Below are positions 52,971 through 62,245 of a stretch of DNA of 64,000 nucleotides, one piece after another. Where the stretch lies: positions 1 through 64,000 of the forward strand of contig NZ_RKLV01000004.1 of assembly GCF_026242195.1 (NCBI RefSeq). The letters run 5' to 3'. Every line of letters starts with the position of its first letter. Within the stretch, counting starts at the first letter, position 1. The translations under genes and the position numbers were made by a program. The notes under the pieces are model-generated. The model was not told the DNA's origin. It searched no databases and saw only the letters and a list, made by a program, of their open reading frames with translations. Source of the stretch: Halorutilus salinus. Lineage in GTDB: Archaea > Halobacteriota > Halobacteria > Halobacteriales > Halorutilaceae.

Positions 52971-53359
52971 TACTCGACTCTTCGTTCGTAATAGATCTGA
53001 TGAAGAACGACGAAGGCGCTGTCGAGAAAGCCGCCGAACTTGAAGAGGGTGGCACGACGCTCCGCGTCCCGACTATGACCGTCGCTGAACTCTACGTCGG
53101 CGTGGGATACTCCGAGGAGGTCAGGGAGGAAGCCGACGAGATAGACCGCGCGGTCGGTTCGAAGCCTACGGTGGATATGAACGATGAGATAGCCAAGGAA
53201 GCGGGACGTATGATAGGCGGTCTCAAACGGGAGGGCGAGCCGGTAGGCAGGGGCGACGCCGTGATAGGCGCGACGGCATCGGTGCGCGGTGAGCCGGTTC
53301 TAACGAGAAACACAGCCGACTTCGAAAGGCTGGGTGTCGAGGTAGAACGTTACAGGTAG
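52967..53359 (+). CDS. vapC: VapC PIN-domain ribonuclease toxin
   Basis: Toxin partner of the preceding VapB, 130 residues. The acidic metal-binding residues are all present: LDSSFVIDLMK (Asp4), TVAELYVGV (Glu near 47), GRGDAVIGA (Asp near 98) and RNTADFERL (Asp near 116). It should cleave tRNA or rRNA when free. ATGA overlap with vapB secures coupled translation. The operon looks fully intact, unlike the PIN relic at 54556. The hairpin-rich element begins about 30 bases after its stop. Confidence 0.88.
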   Translation: MILDSSFVIDLMKNDEGAVEKAAELEEGGTTLRVPTMTVAELYVGVGYSEEVREEADEIDRAVGSKPTVDMNDEIAKEAGRMIGGLKREGEPVGRGDAVIGATASVRGEPVLTRNTADFERLGVEVERYR

Positions 53360-53390
53360 TACAGCAGAATGCCCCCGTCTTTAGGCGTAT

Positions 53391-53852
53391 ACTGAGGAAG
53401 CTCAGTTTGTCTCGCAAATCAAAGATTTGCGGGGTACGCGAATCTTCGATTCGCTTGGCTCAGAAACCTTCGATTTCTGAACGGGTGATGAATCCGTCGG
53501 ACGGTTCAACTAACCGTTAGTGTTAATACAGTCAGGAATTTAGTTGTAGTTAGGTCAACCGACCTACGGAGGCGGCTTGTCCGCCCGAAGTAACGAGGCA
53601 ATATCCGAAAGAGGTTGTGAAGGTGCATCCTAAAAGGTGTACTGTAAAACTCCCATCAAGCACGGTGAAAAAGATAACTCCGAATCTTCTTACGGAAGAT
53701 AGGAGTAACGGTAGCTTGGCACTGCCACGAACCGATATAACCGCGAACGGTGGAAACACCTGATAAGGTTGTGTCGGTTGGAAATCTTAAATTCCCAACG
53801 TGGGATTCACCCGACTTTAGGCGGGTGAGGATGTCAAGCGGGAGGATGTCAA
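53391..53852 (+). mobile_element. non-coding IS200/IS605-derived (PATE-type) element
   Basis: About 460 bases without a protein gene and with dense hairpins. At the left four follow each other: 53391-53406 (ACTGAG/CTCAGT), 53413-53431 (CGCAAATC/GATTTGCG), 53438-53454 (GCGAATC/GATTCGC) and 53460-53480 (TCAGAAA/TTTCTGA); a fifth lies at 53490-53507. At the right a hairpin at 53808-53827 (CACCCG/CGGGTG around a TTTAGG-type loop) leads into GAGGATGTCAA, the right-end style of haloarchaeal tnpB elements and their non-autonomous PATE derivatives. The right-end sequence occurs twice (53827-53837, 53842-53852). The region before it may be a relic of the omega-RNA. No TnpA or TnpB frame is left. Confidence 0.65.
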
Positions 53853-54064
53853 TGAGTGCTACCGGAACGCGCCTTGCGCGCCATGTAGACGAAGAGACCG
53901 AGTATACCGAGGACGCCGTACGCGAAACCGCGTAGCCTCGGACGCGACAAGCCACGTTTCTTTGAGTCGTCGTAGACGTAGTAGCCGACGGGTGGACCGA
54001 GGACGAGAACGTACAGAGCCACGCGTACAACCAGACCGTTGTAGGCGGTGAGTAGCTCCGTCAT
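53849..54064 (-). CDS. small membrane protein, C terminus set by the mobile element
   Basis: 71-residue protein with two hydrophobic helices (VVRVALYVLVLGPPVGYYVY and FAYGVLGILGLFVYMA) and a basic C-terminal tail. Its stop codon (53851-53849) lies inside the GAGGATGTCAA right end of the mobile element, so the natural 3' end was probably replaced by the insertion. It overlaps the stop of the upstream small membrane gene by 4 bases, so the two are coupled. Similar two-helix proteins are found in haloarchaea; function unknown. Confidence 0.55.
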   Translation of the reverse strand: MTELLTAYNGLVVRVALYVLVLGPPVGYYVYDDSKKRGLSRPRLRGFAYGVLGILGLFVYMARKARSGSTH

Positions 54065-54234
54065 CCCTCTCTACCCTCCAGACGAGGGACGGCGTAGAGA
54101 ACGAGACCCGTAAACGCCATCAGAAACGCGAATAAGACGTTCATCAGGCTCCGTGAGCCGATCGACAGGGCGTAGACGTATCCGACGCCGATAGCCATGT
54201 AGACGAGGGCGAAGAGAACGTTCGTATTCGCCAT
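54061..54234 (-). CDS. small membrane protein
   Basis: 57-residue protein with two predicted helices (NVLFALVYMAIGVGYVYAL and LMNVLFAFLMAFTGLVLYA) and an acidic-basic tail RLEGREG. I chose the ATG at 54234, since the region upstream in frame is not membrane-like and overlaps the divergent antitoxin promoter. It forms a coupled pair with the 71-residue membrane protein downstream. No family name known to me. Confidence 0.5.
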   Translation of the reverse strand: MANTNVLFALVYMAIGVGYVYALSIGSRSLMNVLFAFLMAFTGLVLYAVPRLEGREG

Positions 54235-54328
54235 GTCAGTTCTACGTCGCGTAGCTAAAAGGGCTTCCGCTCGGTAGGGCTTTGCGCCGACCGTCAGACG
54301 GATACTTCTGTAACACAAATGAGTACAC

Positions 54329-54559
54329 ATGACAGAGAAACTAAAGCCGGTTCAGGCGCGGGTACCCGAGAGCGTCGAGGACGAACTCGACCGCCTCGTT
54401 GAGTCGGGCAGATACGCGAGCAGGAGCGAGGCGATACGCGAGGCTCTTAGGAAGTTACTCGCCGAGGAAAGCCGTGGTTCTCTGCGAGAACTCGCCGACC
54501 GCGCAGGCGTGAGCGAGGAGGACATGCTCGAAGAACTCGATGACGTTAGAAACGGATGA
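54329..54559 (+). CDS. ribbon-helix-helix (CopG/ParD-like) antitoxin
   Basis: 76-residue antitoxin with the RHH fold: KPVQARVPESVEDELDRLV strand and helix, then GRYASRSEAIREALRKLL. The C-terminal tail LRELADRAGVSEEDMLEELD would contact a toxin. It overlaps the PIN gene downstream by 4 bases (ATGA), the normal antitoxin-toxin order. Because the toxin is frameshifted, this antitoxin is probably an orphan in practice. ATG start after a TAACACAAAT stretch. Confidence 0.75.
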   Translation: MTEKLKPVQARVPESVEDELDRLVESGRYASRSEAIREALRKLLAEESRGSLRELADRAGVSEEDMLEELDDVRNG

Positions 54560-54965
54560 CGAGACATACCGTCTTCGTGGACACCAACATACTCGTTTCG
54601 GGTATCTTCTTCGACGGTCCGGAAGCCGAACTCCTCGATACGAGAGGTATCCGTCTCGTAACTGCTGAGGTCTGTAAGGAGGAACTGAAGGATGTCTCCT
54701 CTCGGAAGTGGACGTCGAGGAAGGCGCACGCGAGATGCTTAACGGCGCTCTCGTGGATATAGATACAGTGCCCGAAGAGAGGTACGAAGGTAGATACGAC
54801 GAAGCCACCGAAGTCGTCGGCGAGGGAAACGACGCCGAGGTTCTCGCGTGTGTTCTAACGGTCGAACCCGACTACTTCGTGACGGGTGACGGGGATTTCC
54901 ATAACAAAGAGGTTAGGCACGCGGTCGACGTGAAGGGAACATCGGATACGCTCGCCGAACTGTAG
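54556..54965 (+). pseudogene. frameshifted PIN-domain toxin
   Basis: PIN-family toxin gene split by a frameshift near 54690-54705. The first part reads VFVDTNILVSGIFFDG through TAEVCKEELKDV, with the first Asp. The second part, in another frame, reads SEVDVEEGAREMLNG through EGNDAEVLACVL and YFVTGDGDF, with the other acidic residues. Together they span one normal PIN domain of about 135 residues; neither half alone would be active. It follows its antitoxin with an ATGA overlap. A single indel could repair it, so it is either a recent loss or a sequencing error. Confidence 0.75.
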
Positions 54966-54967
54966 TC

Positions 54968-57088
54968 TTAGAAGTCGCCTATCGAAGACTGCTCCGTCTG
55001 TTCAACCGACGCCGTCGCGTCCATCTCGTCGGCGTCTTCGTCGCGCCCCACCTCGTCGAGCACGCGTTCCGCCGTCTTGGGTCCGAGGAGGTCGGCGACG
55101 CGGTCGGCGTTAACACCGCGCAGGTCGTCGCGTGTCTCTATCCCCGCCTCGTACAGACGGCGCGCGCGTACACGTCCCACGCCGCGAACACGGACGAGGT
55201 CAAGGAGTTCGTCACGTACACCGTGCTGTACGCGGAGACGCGTCTCGTGTACGACCCTCTGATGAGGTGAGTCGACGAGCTCGGCGAGCGACTCGGCGGC
55301 GTACAGGAGCCAGTCGGCACGCTCGACACGTGTACGTACGTCGCCCGGCGCGACATCGTGCTTCTCGGCGATACGTTCCTCGTCGCGCTCGTCCGTCCAG
55401 TCGTGCAGGACGACGGCGGTCTTTAGGGACGCTAACCAGTCCTCGAACCCGCGATCGAACTCCGACGGCTGGTTGACGAGTTCGTCCTCGTGGTCCTGAG
55501 CGAAGCCGTACATCTTCTCGTCGTCGCCCTTGCGTAGGTACAGACGGTACATGTCAGGCGTATGTGCGACGGCTTCGAGAAACGTGAGGGATGTCGGATC
55601 GTCCGCCTTCCGTATCTTGTCGACGATACGTTCGGCGCTCAGAGGGTCGAGGTAGAGACGCGAAACCGTATGTCCGAGGTCGGTGGCTGTGAGTTCGTCG
55701 TCGCCTTCGACCATCTCCGCATCGCGCAGGAAGCCGAGCACGTCGTCGACAGTACCCGAAAGGTCGGCGTCCGGCTCCTGATGGGCGTAGAACGTCGCGC
55801 CGAGGAAGTCGAGGACACCCTCGCGCGACGATGCGAAGCCGCTCGCTACGGTCGAGAGGACGTGCGTACGTAACGCCTTCCTGCTCGCTAACTTCGAGTA
55901 GACAGGCTCGGGTTCGCCCTCGACGTACTTCTCGCGTAGCTCGTCGGCGTCGGCGTTACCCGCGACGAGAACCGCCTCGCCGTGAGGGTCGAGTCCCGGA
56001 CGTCCCGCGCGCCCGAACATCTGATGCACCTCCAGAACGGGTAGCGGCTCCATACCCGTGTCGCTGTACCTCATATGGTCACGGACGACGACACGGCGCG
56101 CGGGGACGTTGACGCCCGCGGCGAGCGTCGGTGTAGCACATATTGCGGCGATGTCGCGCGAGCGGAAAACGTCCTCAACCGCCTCACGGTGCTCGGAACG
56201 TAGACCCGCGTGGTGGAAGGCGACACCCCCTTCGAGACAGTTGGCGAGACGTTCGCCTGTCTCTGTCGTCGCGGAGTCACGTACCTCGTGTCCGACGCCC
56301 GACGCGCCGAAGCCGAGCGACGCGAGGCTCTCGGCGGTCGCTTCGGCGCTCCTACGTGAGTTTACGAAGACAAGCGCCTGTCCGCCACCGTCGACAGCAC
56401 CACGTACGAGCGTCTCCACGTCGTCGCCTTCCGCTGTCGTACCGTCGTCGAACTCAACGGTTCCGTCCACGGCGACGCCTTTCTTGAGGTCGACGGGTCG
56501 CCAGTCGGACTCGACGAGGACGGCATCGAGCCATCCCGCGAACTCGTCGGCGTTCGCAACCGTGGCGCTGAGTGCGACGAACTGAGGGTCCGAAAGACGG
56601 CGTAGCTTCGCCATAGTAACCTCTAAGGTCGGTCCCCTGTCGGGGTCGTCGATGAGATGTACCTCGTCGGTGACGACACACGAGACGTCACGGACCCACG
56701 AGACTCCGTTACGGACGAGTGAGTCGACCTTCTCGCTCGTCGCTACGATCACGTCGTTGTCGCCGAGCTGTTCGTCGCGTTCGTCGTAGTCGCCCGTCGA
56801 GACGGCTACGTCGACGGGAAGGCGTCGGAAGGCGTCCGCCTTCTCCGAAGCGAGCGCGCGCAAGGGGACGACGTAAAGAGCCTTTCCGCCGTCCTCAACA
56901 GCCGAAAGCATACCTATCTCCGCGATAAGCGTCTTACCGCTCGCCGTCGGGACCGCCGCAACGACGTTCTCGCCGTCGGCGACGCCCGCGTTGACAGCCT
57001 CCTCCTGAGGTGGATACAAGGATTCAACGCCGTCGGCGAGGAAGGCTTCGACCGCGTCGTCGCCCAACGGCAGGTCGCGTACGTCCAT
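54968..57088 (-). CDS. hel308: Hel308 DNA helicase
   Basis: Ski2-type 3'-5' DNA helicase that acts on stalled replication forks, 706 residues. Q motif LYPPQ (24-28), Walker A PTASGKT (47-53), DEVH box (CVVTDEVHLIDD, near 138-149), motif III SATVAN, and the motif VI HQMFGRAGRPG (near 365-375). The C-terminal winged-helix, ratchet and helix-hairpin-helix domains follow, with VRVRGVGRVRARRLYEAGI as HhH near 640. The last residues SSIGDF resemble a PCNA-interacting tail, not fully canonical (inference). It ends 3 bases after the PIN relic and is followed upstream by TiaS. Confidence 0.92.
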   Translation of the reverse strand: MDVRDLPLGDDAVEAFLADGVESLYPPQEEAVNAGVADGENVVAAVPTASGKTLIAEIGMLSAVEDGGKALYVVPLRALASEKADAFRRLPVDVAVSTGDYDERDEQLGDNDVIVATSEKVDSLVRNGVSWVRDVSCVVTDEVHLIDDPDRGPTLEVTMAKLRRLSDPQFVALSATVANADEFAGWLDAVLVESDWRPVDLKKGVAVDGTVEFDDGTTAEGDDVETLVRGAVDGGGQALVFVNSRRSAEATAESLASLGFGASGVGHEVRDSATTETGERLANCLEGGVAFHHAGLRSEHREAVEDVFRSRDIAAICATPTLAAGVNVPARRVVVRDHMRYSDTGMEPLPVLEVHQMFGRAGRPGLDPHGEAVLVAGNADADELREKYVEGEPEPVYSKLASRKALRTHVLSTVASGFASSREGVLDFLGATFYAHQEPDADLSGTVDDVLGFLRDAEMVEGDDELTATDLGHTVSRLYLDPLSAERIVDKIRKADDPTSLTFLEAVAHTPDMYRLYLRKGDDEKMYGFAQDHEDELVNQPSEFDRGFEDWLASLKTAVVLHDWTDERDEERIAEKHDVAPGDVRTRVERADWLLYAAESLAELVDSPHQRVVHETRLRVQHGVRDELLDLVRVRGVGRVRARRLYEAGIETRDDLRGVNADRVADLLGPKTAERVLDEVGRDEDADEMDATASVEQTEQSSIGDF

Positions 57089-57113
57089 CTGTACGCCCTA
57101 CGTCGCCTCCTCC

Positions 57114-58346
57114 CTAAACCGTTTCGTGACGTATCAGGGGCTTTGAGAGATGCCGACGCGCCGAAGGGGGAACCTCGTACCACCCCTCTTCGAGTTCGCG
57201 TTCTACTGTTTCCTCAACGAGTGAGTCGGCGGTTTGGTCACAGCTATCGGCGCGGCACCTGTAGCCCTGTCGGCGTCCTGCGCTCTCCATACGGCGTCCG
57301 CAACAGGTCGGCTTTACGCGACGGACGCGGTTCAAAGAGACGACGCGTAGCTTCTCGATCTTGAGCGTTCCGTCGGAGACGCTCCCGCATACGACGACAC
57401 GGTCACCTTCGCGCAACGACCGGACGGTACCGCGGAAACGACCCGTGGGTTCGAAGGCTGAGCAGTCGAGACGGACGTCGTCCTCAACTGTAAAGAACAC
57501 GTGTCCGCCCTCGCGCGTCTCCGGCGGTTCGATGACATCGCCTTCGACAATGTATGAACCGCCGTCACGTGTCTCGGTTGCACGCGCGTCTACGAGATGG
57601 GCGTCCGTCCCTTGGTTCGTACGGTAGACGGCGAGACGCTCCGCGCCCTCAACATCGACGTACGCGTTCGCGTCCCAGACGCCGCCGAAAGTTCCGCGCA
57701 GACCGTAGACGACGGGTCCGTCCGTCGCAGGCACGGCGACAACCTCTCCCGTCTCCTCGTCGACGGTGTCCCACGTCCGCGGATACGTCGCCTGATGCGC
57801 GTCGAAGAAGGAGTCGTACGAGACACGCCTCTCCTCGCCCCGTTCGTCGCGCCCGCGGTAGACGAGAAGCTCGTACGTCCAGTCTTCGAAGGCGCGCGAC
57901 GCACCGACGGCGGCGAGCGCACCTACGACACCGCGTCCGTTCTTCCATCCACGGAGACGTACGCCGTTCTCACCCGCGACACGTCGCGCCTCCTCCTGTT
58001 CCACGTAGCCGTGTACCGCCCTCTCGGTGTACCGCGCGAGCGCCTCGTTCGGTTCATCCTCTCGCAGAAAACCGACGCCGGGGTTCGTCTTGGCGTCCTC
58101 GAAGACGGCGTGTTCCTCGACCGCATCGACGACGGCGCTCTCAACGCGTTCGGGCGCATCCGTCTCGACATGGAGCGCGAGCGCGGCGTTTCCACGCGTC
58201 TTGTGCTCCACGTCGGGGTTGAGACGGACGAGGAGACGGTCACGGACGCGCGCGAACCCCGAAACACGTTCTGCGACAACCGCGGCGAGGTAGGTGGTAC
58301 ACATGCCGCGTGTCGCCGAGTCGGTGTCGTCGATTCCGACGATCAT
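57114..58346 (-). CDS. tiaS: tRNA(Ile2) 2-agmatinylcytidine synthetase TiaS
   Basis: Modifies C34 of tRNA-Ile2 with agmatine, so that it reads AUA codons; essential in archaea. The 410-residue protein starts with GIDDTDS (4-10), the ATP-binding TCKD-like domain, continues with the FLD domain (RLRGWKNGRGVVGALAAVGA), an OB fold (GTVRSLREGDRVVVCG) and a zinc ribbon with CCGRRM and YRCRADSC near the C terminus. I chose the ATG at 58346 (MIVGIDD), at which the family begins; the longer frame from 58424 adds non-family residues. It overlaps nothing and is 25 bases from hel308. Confidence 0.92.
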   Translation of the reverse strand: MIVGIDDTDSATRGMCTTYLAAVVAERVSGFARVRDRLLVRLNPDVEHKTRGNAALALHVETDAPERVESAVVDAVEEHAVFEDAKTNPGVGFLREDEPNEALARYTERAVHGYVEQEEARRVAGENGVRLRGWKNGRGVVGALAAVGASRAFEDWTYELLVYRGRDERGEERRVSYDSFFDAHQATYPRTWDTVDEETGEVVAVPATDGPVVYGLRGTFGGVWDANAYVDVEGAERLAVYRTNQGTDAHLVDARATETRDGGSYIVEGDVIEPPETREGGHVFFTVEDDVRLDCSAFEPTGRFRGTVRSLREGDRVVVCGSVSDGTLKIEKLRVVSLNRVRRVKPTCCGRRMESAGRRQGYRCRADSCDQTADSLVEETVERELEEGWYEVPPSARRHLSKPLIRHETV

Positions 58347-58484
58347 CGCCGGACGTACGCCTTCGACGGTTAAGTACCCAAAGATTCCTTCCGACGGTGC
58401 AGAGACAAAACCGCGCGAGTGCACAACGTCATCCCCACGTCTGACGTTGGAGTTATATGTTGCGTCTCCGTACGTGGGGGAAAG

Positions 58485-58685
58485 ATGTCCAGAGACCTCC
58501 GATCACGCCTCAAGGAGTTAGAGACGACCGTAGACGCGCTCACCGACGAGATAGTTGAGATACAGCAACGTCTCGACGAGATGGAGAACGCCGAGGAGAA
58601 GAGGAACGAGATAGGCGTGGGTGTCGATGAAGAGGAAGGCGAAGACGAAGGGATGAACGAGGACGACGACATATACGTGGCATAA
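58485..58685 (+). CDS. small acidic coiled-coil protein upstream of smc
   Basis: 66-residue protein: residues 1-40 form a coiled coil (LRSRLKELETTVDALTDEI, VEIQQRLDEMEN) and the rest is an acidic tail ending DDDIYVA. It begins at the ATG at 58485, about 29 bases after a TATA-like GTTATATG, and its stop overlaps the smc start by one base (TAATG), so it heads the smc-scpA operon. Small coiled-coil proteins in this place occur in haloarchaea; the coupling suggests a role with SMC. Confidence 0.65.
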   Translation: MSRDLRSRLKELETTVDALTDEIVEIQQRLDEMENAEEKRNEIGVGVDEEEGEDEGMNEDDDIYVA

Positions 58686-61600
58686 TGCACATAAAGGAAC
58701 TCCGTGTGGACGGCTTCAAGTCGTTCGGTGAACCCACCACCGTCCCTTTCTACGAGGGGTTCACGACCGTAAGCGGTCCGAACGGTAGCGGTAAGAGCAA
58801 CCTTATTGACAGCATACTTTTCGCGCTCGGTCTCGCGCGGACACGCGGTATGCGAGCGCGTCGTCTCCCCGATCTGCTTTACGACCCGCCCGAAGGTGAC
58901 GGTTCCGTAAACGAGGCGAGCGTCGAGGTCGTCCTCGACAACTCCGACCGTAAGGTGACCGAGGAAGAGATACGTTCGGCGTGCGGCGAAGTTACGGAGC
59001 CGGACGAGGTGGTCGTCAAACGCCGCATCAAACGTACGTCGAACGACTACTACTCGTACTACTACCTCAACGGTAGGTCGGTCAACCTCTCGGATGTACA
59101 GGATCTTCTGGAGAGCGCGGGCGTAACCCCCGAAGGCTACAACGTCGTGATGCAGGGCGACGTCACCGACATCATCAACATGTCGGGTACGGAGCGCCGT
59201 GGTATCATAGAGGAGACAGCGGGGACGGCGAAGTTCGACGAGAAGAAGGAGGAGGCGCGCGAGGAGCTTGAGGTCGTCGAGGAACGCGTCGACCGTGTCG
59301 AACTCGTGCTTGAGGAAATAGAGGAGCGCCTCGAAGAACTCGTCGACGAACGCGACAAGGCGGTAAGGTACAAGGAGCTAAAGGAGGAGAAGGAGGGGTA
59401 CGAGTCGTACCTGACGGCGGCGAAGCTGAGCGATGTCGAGGACGAGATAGACGGTGTCGAGGGGAAGATAGAAGCCGAGCGCGAAAAGAAGGCGCGTCTG
59501 GAGGGTGAGCTTGAGGAGCGCGAGGACGAACTCGGAGAGCTAAAGAACGAGCTTTCGGGGCTTGAGGAGGAGATAAGCACGAAGGGCGAGGACGAACGCC
59601 TCGAACTCAAGTCGGAGCTTGAGGAGATAAAGGGGCGTATATCCACAAAGACGACACGTATCGAGGACGCCGAGGAGGTGCTCGAAGACCTCAAGGACGA
59701 ACGCAGGGAGGCGTTCGTAAACGCCGACAAGGCGCGCGAGGAACTCGACGACATAGACGACGGGATCAAGGACGCAAAGGTACGTAAGTCGAGCATCAAG
59801 TCCGACCTCGCGTCGAAGGAGGACGAACTCGGCGAGGTCGAGGAAGAGATAGAGGAGGTAGAGGGCGAGTACGCCGACGTTCGTCAGGAGCTACAGGAGA
59901 AGAAGGAGAGCGTCGACGAGCTACGTGACGAAAGAAACGAGCTACAGCGCGAGAAGGATCGTCTACTCGACGAGGCTCGGCGCCGTACACGTGAGGTTGA
60001 GGAGGTCGAGAAGGAAATCGAAGAAGGGCGCGAGAAGATCGAGGACGCCGAACGTGAGACAGAGGATCTTCGTGAGAAGCTCCGAAAGGAGCGTAAGAAC
60101 CTCGAAGAACTCGAAGAGGTACGCGACGACCTGCGCGGTAGACGCGACGAGCTAAAGGACGACCTCGACGACATAGAGGAGTCCTTGCGCGCCAAGCAGG
60201 ACGAGTACGCAGAGGCTGAGGCGCGTTCGGGCGGAGGCGGTTCGTCGTACGGACGCGCCGTCTCCGCGGCGTTGAACGCCGATATCGACGGTGTACACGG
60301 TACGGTCGCAGACCTCGGTAGCGTCGCGGGCGAGTACGCGACTGCGTGCGAAACGGCGGCTGGCGGACGTATGGCGAACGTCGTCGTCGACAACGACTCC
60401 GTGGGACAACGGTGTATCGAGCATCTGAAGAGCCGTAACGCGGGACGCGCAACCTTCCTCCCGCTCAACGAGATGCACGACCGTTCGCTGTCGTCGCGTC
60501 CGCTTTCGCGCGACGGTGTGGTGGACTACGCATACAACCTCGTCGGCTTCGACGCCGAGTACGCGGGTGTCTTCTCTTACGTCTTAGGCGACACGCTCGT
60601 CGTCGAGGATATAGAGACGGCGCGCGACATGATGGGCGACCACAGGATGGTTACGTTGGACGGCGACCTCGTCGAGAAGTCGGGGGCTATGACGGGCGGC
60701 TCTAAACGCGAGTCGCGTTACTCGTTCGGCTCCAAGGGGGCTGTCCAACGTCTCGCCGACCGTATAGAGAAGCTTGAGGACGAGCGCCGGTCGGTAAAGA
60801 ACGACCTGTCGGATGTCGAGGGTCGTCTTGAGGGCGTCAACGAGGATCTGCGCGACAGACGCGACGAGGTCGGGAGGTACGAGGATCGTCTGGAAGAGCT
60901 CGAAGACGAAACCGAACGTCTCACCGCGGAGATAGATGCGAAGGAGGAACGTCTCGGAGAGGCGGAGGACGAACGCGCCGAAACGCGCGAGGAGATGGAG
61001 GAGGTCGAGGAGCGTATCGATGAACTCGGCGGTGAGATAGACGCGAAGGAAGAGACGGTCGAGGAGCTACGCACCGAACTCGAAGGCTCGCGTGTCTCCG
61101 AACTCACCGACCGTGCGGAGGAGATACGCGACGGTATCGACGCGCTCGAAGACGACCTACGCGATGTCGAGGGCGAGCTAAACGAACTCGAACTCGAAAA
61201 GGGGTACAAGGAGGACGCCATCGACGAGTATCAGGAACGTATACAGGAGATAGACACCAAACGCGACGAAAAACGCGAGGTCGTCGAAAGCCTCGGGGAC
61301 GAGATAGACGAACTCGAAGACGAGGCGGACGACAAACGCGCCGAGATAGAGGAGATAGACGAGGAGATAGGCGACCTACGCGACGAACGCGACGAAAAGA
61401 AGGAGGAGGTGGAGGAGAAGGCGGACGAGAGGGACGAGGTGCGGAGGAAGGTCGAACGCGCCGACGACCGTCTCGGTTCGTTACGCGCCGAGCTATCATC
61501 GCTCGAAGACGAGGCGGAGGAGCTACGCGACGAACTCGACGACGTACCCGACGACGTGCCCGAGTACGACGAGCTGAAGAACGAGATAGAACGCGTCGAA

Positions 61601-62245
61601 GCGAAGATGGAGGAACTCGAACCCGTAAACATGCTTGCGATCGACGAGTACGACGAGACAAAGGAGAGACAGGACGACCTTCAGGAACGTAAGGCGACGT
61701 TGGAGGACGAGAAGGCGGCTATAAACGACCGTATCGAGGGGTTCGAGGAGGAGAAACGCGAGAAGTTCATGGACGCTTTCGACGCGATAGACGACGAGTT
61801 CCGCGAGGTCTTCGAGGAGCTTTCGGACGGAACCGGCGAACTCGTACTCGACGACCGCGACGAGCCTTTCGAAAGCGGTCTGACCATAGAGGCGAAGCCG
61901 CGCGACAAGCCCGTCAAACGTTTAGAGCAGATGAGCGGCGGTGAACGTTCGCTTACGGCTCTTTCGCTCATATTCGCAATACAGCGTTACACGCCTGCGC
62001 CGTTCTACGCATTCGACGAGGTTGACGAGTCGCTCGACGCCGTCAACGTCGAGAAGGTCGCAGAGACGATCGACGAGATCGCCGACGCGACACAGTTCGT
62101 CGTCATAAGCCACAGGTCGAACATGGTCGAGAAGGCTGACCGTATCGTCGGCGTAACCATGCAGGAGGACAACGTTTCACGCGTAACGGGGGTGAAGGTC
62201 AATGACAGCGGCGACGGAGAGTCCGCAGAAGCCGGGGCAGACTGA
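58685..62245 (+). CDS. smc: chromosome segregation protein SMC
   Basis: Condensin ATPase of 1186 residues. Head Walker A GPNGSGKS (31-38), then a first coiled coil from about 165 to 515, a hinge from about 520 to 685 (SYGRAVSAALNADIDGV, RATFLPLNE, MTGGSKRESR at its end), a second coiled coil to about 1000, and the C-terminal head with signature MSGGERSLTALS (near 1083) and Walker B in FYAFDEVDESLD. It works as a dimer closed by ScpA, whose gene overlaps its end by 44 bases. Full length and intact. The coils are extremely rich in Glu, Asp and Arg, as expected in a halophile. Confidence 0.95.
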   Translation: MHIKELRVDGFKSFGEPTTVPFYEGFTTVSGPNGSGKSNLIDSILFALGLARTRGMRARRLPDLLYDPPEGDGSVNEASVEVVLDNSDRKVTEEEIRSACGEVTEPDEVVVKRRIKRTSNDYYSYYYLNGRSVNLSDVQDLLESAGVTPEGYNVVMQGDVTDIINMSGTERRGIIEETAGTAKFDEKKEEAREELEVVEERVDRVELVLEEIEERLEELVDERDKAVRYKELKEEKEGYESYLTAAKLSDVEDEIDGVEGKIEAEREKKARLEGELEEREDELGELKNELSGLEEEISTKGEDERLELKSELEEIKGRISTKTTRIEDAEEVLEDLKDERREAFVNADKAREELDDIDDGIKDAKVRKSSIKSDLASKEDELGEVEEEIEEVEGEYADVRQELQEKKESVDELRDERNELQREKDRLLDEARRRTREVEEVEKEIEEGREKIEDAERETEDLREKLRKERKNLEELEEVRDDLRGRRDELKDDLDDIEESLRAKQDEYAEAEARSGGGGSSYGRAVSAALNADIDGVHGTVADLGSVAGEYATACETAAGGRMANVVVDNDSVGQRCIEHLKSRNAGRATFLPLNEMHDRSLSSRPLSRDGVVDYAYNLVGFDAEYAGVFSYVLGDTLVVEDIETARDMMGDHRMVTLDGDLVEKSGAMTGGSKRESRYSFGSKGAVQRLADRIEKLEDERRSVKNDLSDVEGRLEGVNEDLRDRRDEVGRYEDRLEELEDETERLTAEIDAKEERLGEAEDERAETREEMEEVEERIDELGGEIDAKEETVEELRTELEGSRVSELTDRAEEIRDGIDALEDDLRDVEGELNELELEKGYKEDAIDEYQERIQEIDTKRDEKREVVESLGDEIDELEDEADDKRAEIEEIDEEIGDLRDERDEKKEEVEEKADERDEVRRKVERADDRLGSLRAELSSLEDEAEELRDELDDVPDDVPEYDELKNEIERVEAKMEELEPVNMLAIDEYDETKERQDDLQERKATLEDEKAAINDRIEGFEEEKREKFMDAFDAIDDEFREVFEELSDGTGELVLDDRDEPFESGLTIEAKPRDKPVKRLEQMSGGERSLTALSLIFAIQRYTPAPFYAFDEVDESLDAVNVEKVAETIDEIADATQFVVISHRSNMVEKADRIVGVTMQEDNVSRVTGVKVNDSGDGESAEAGAD

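Noticed and set aside
53391-53510. Run of hairpins considered as a CRISPR array
   Set aside because: The hairpins differ in sequence, the spacing is irregular and no repeat-spacer pattern exists.
58685-62245. Long minus-strand open frames opposite smc and similar Arg/Ser-rich frames opposite other GC-rich genes
   Set aside because: They are antisense shadows created by acidic GAC/GAG-rich codons; the plus-strand proteins carry clear domains.
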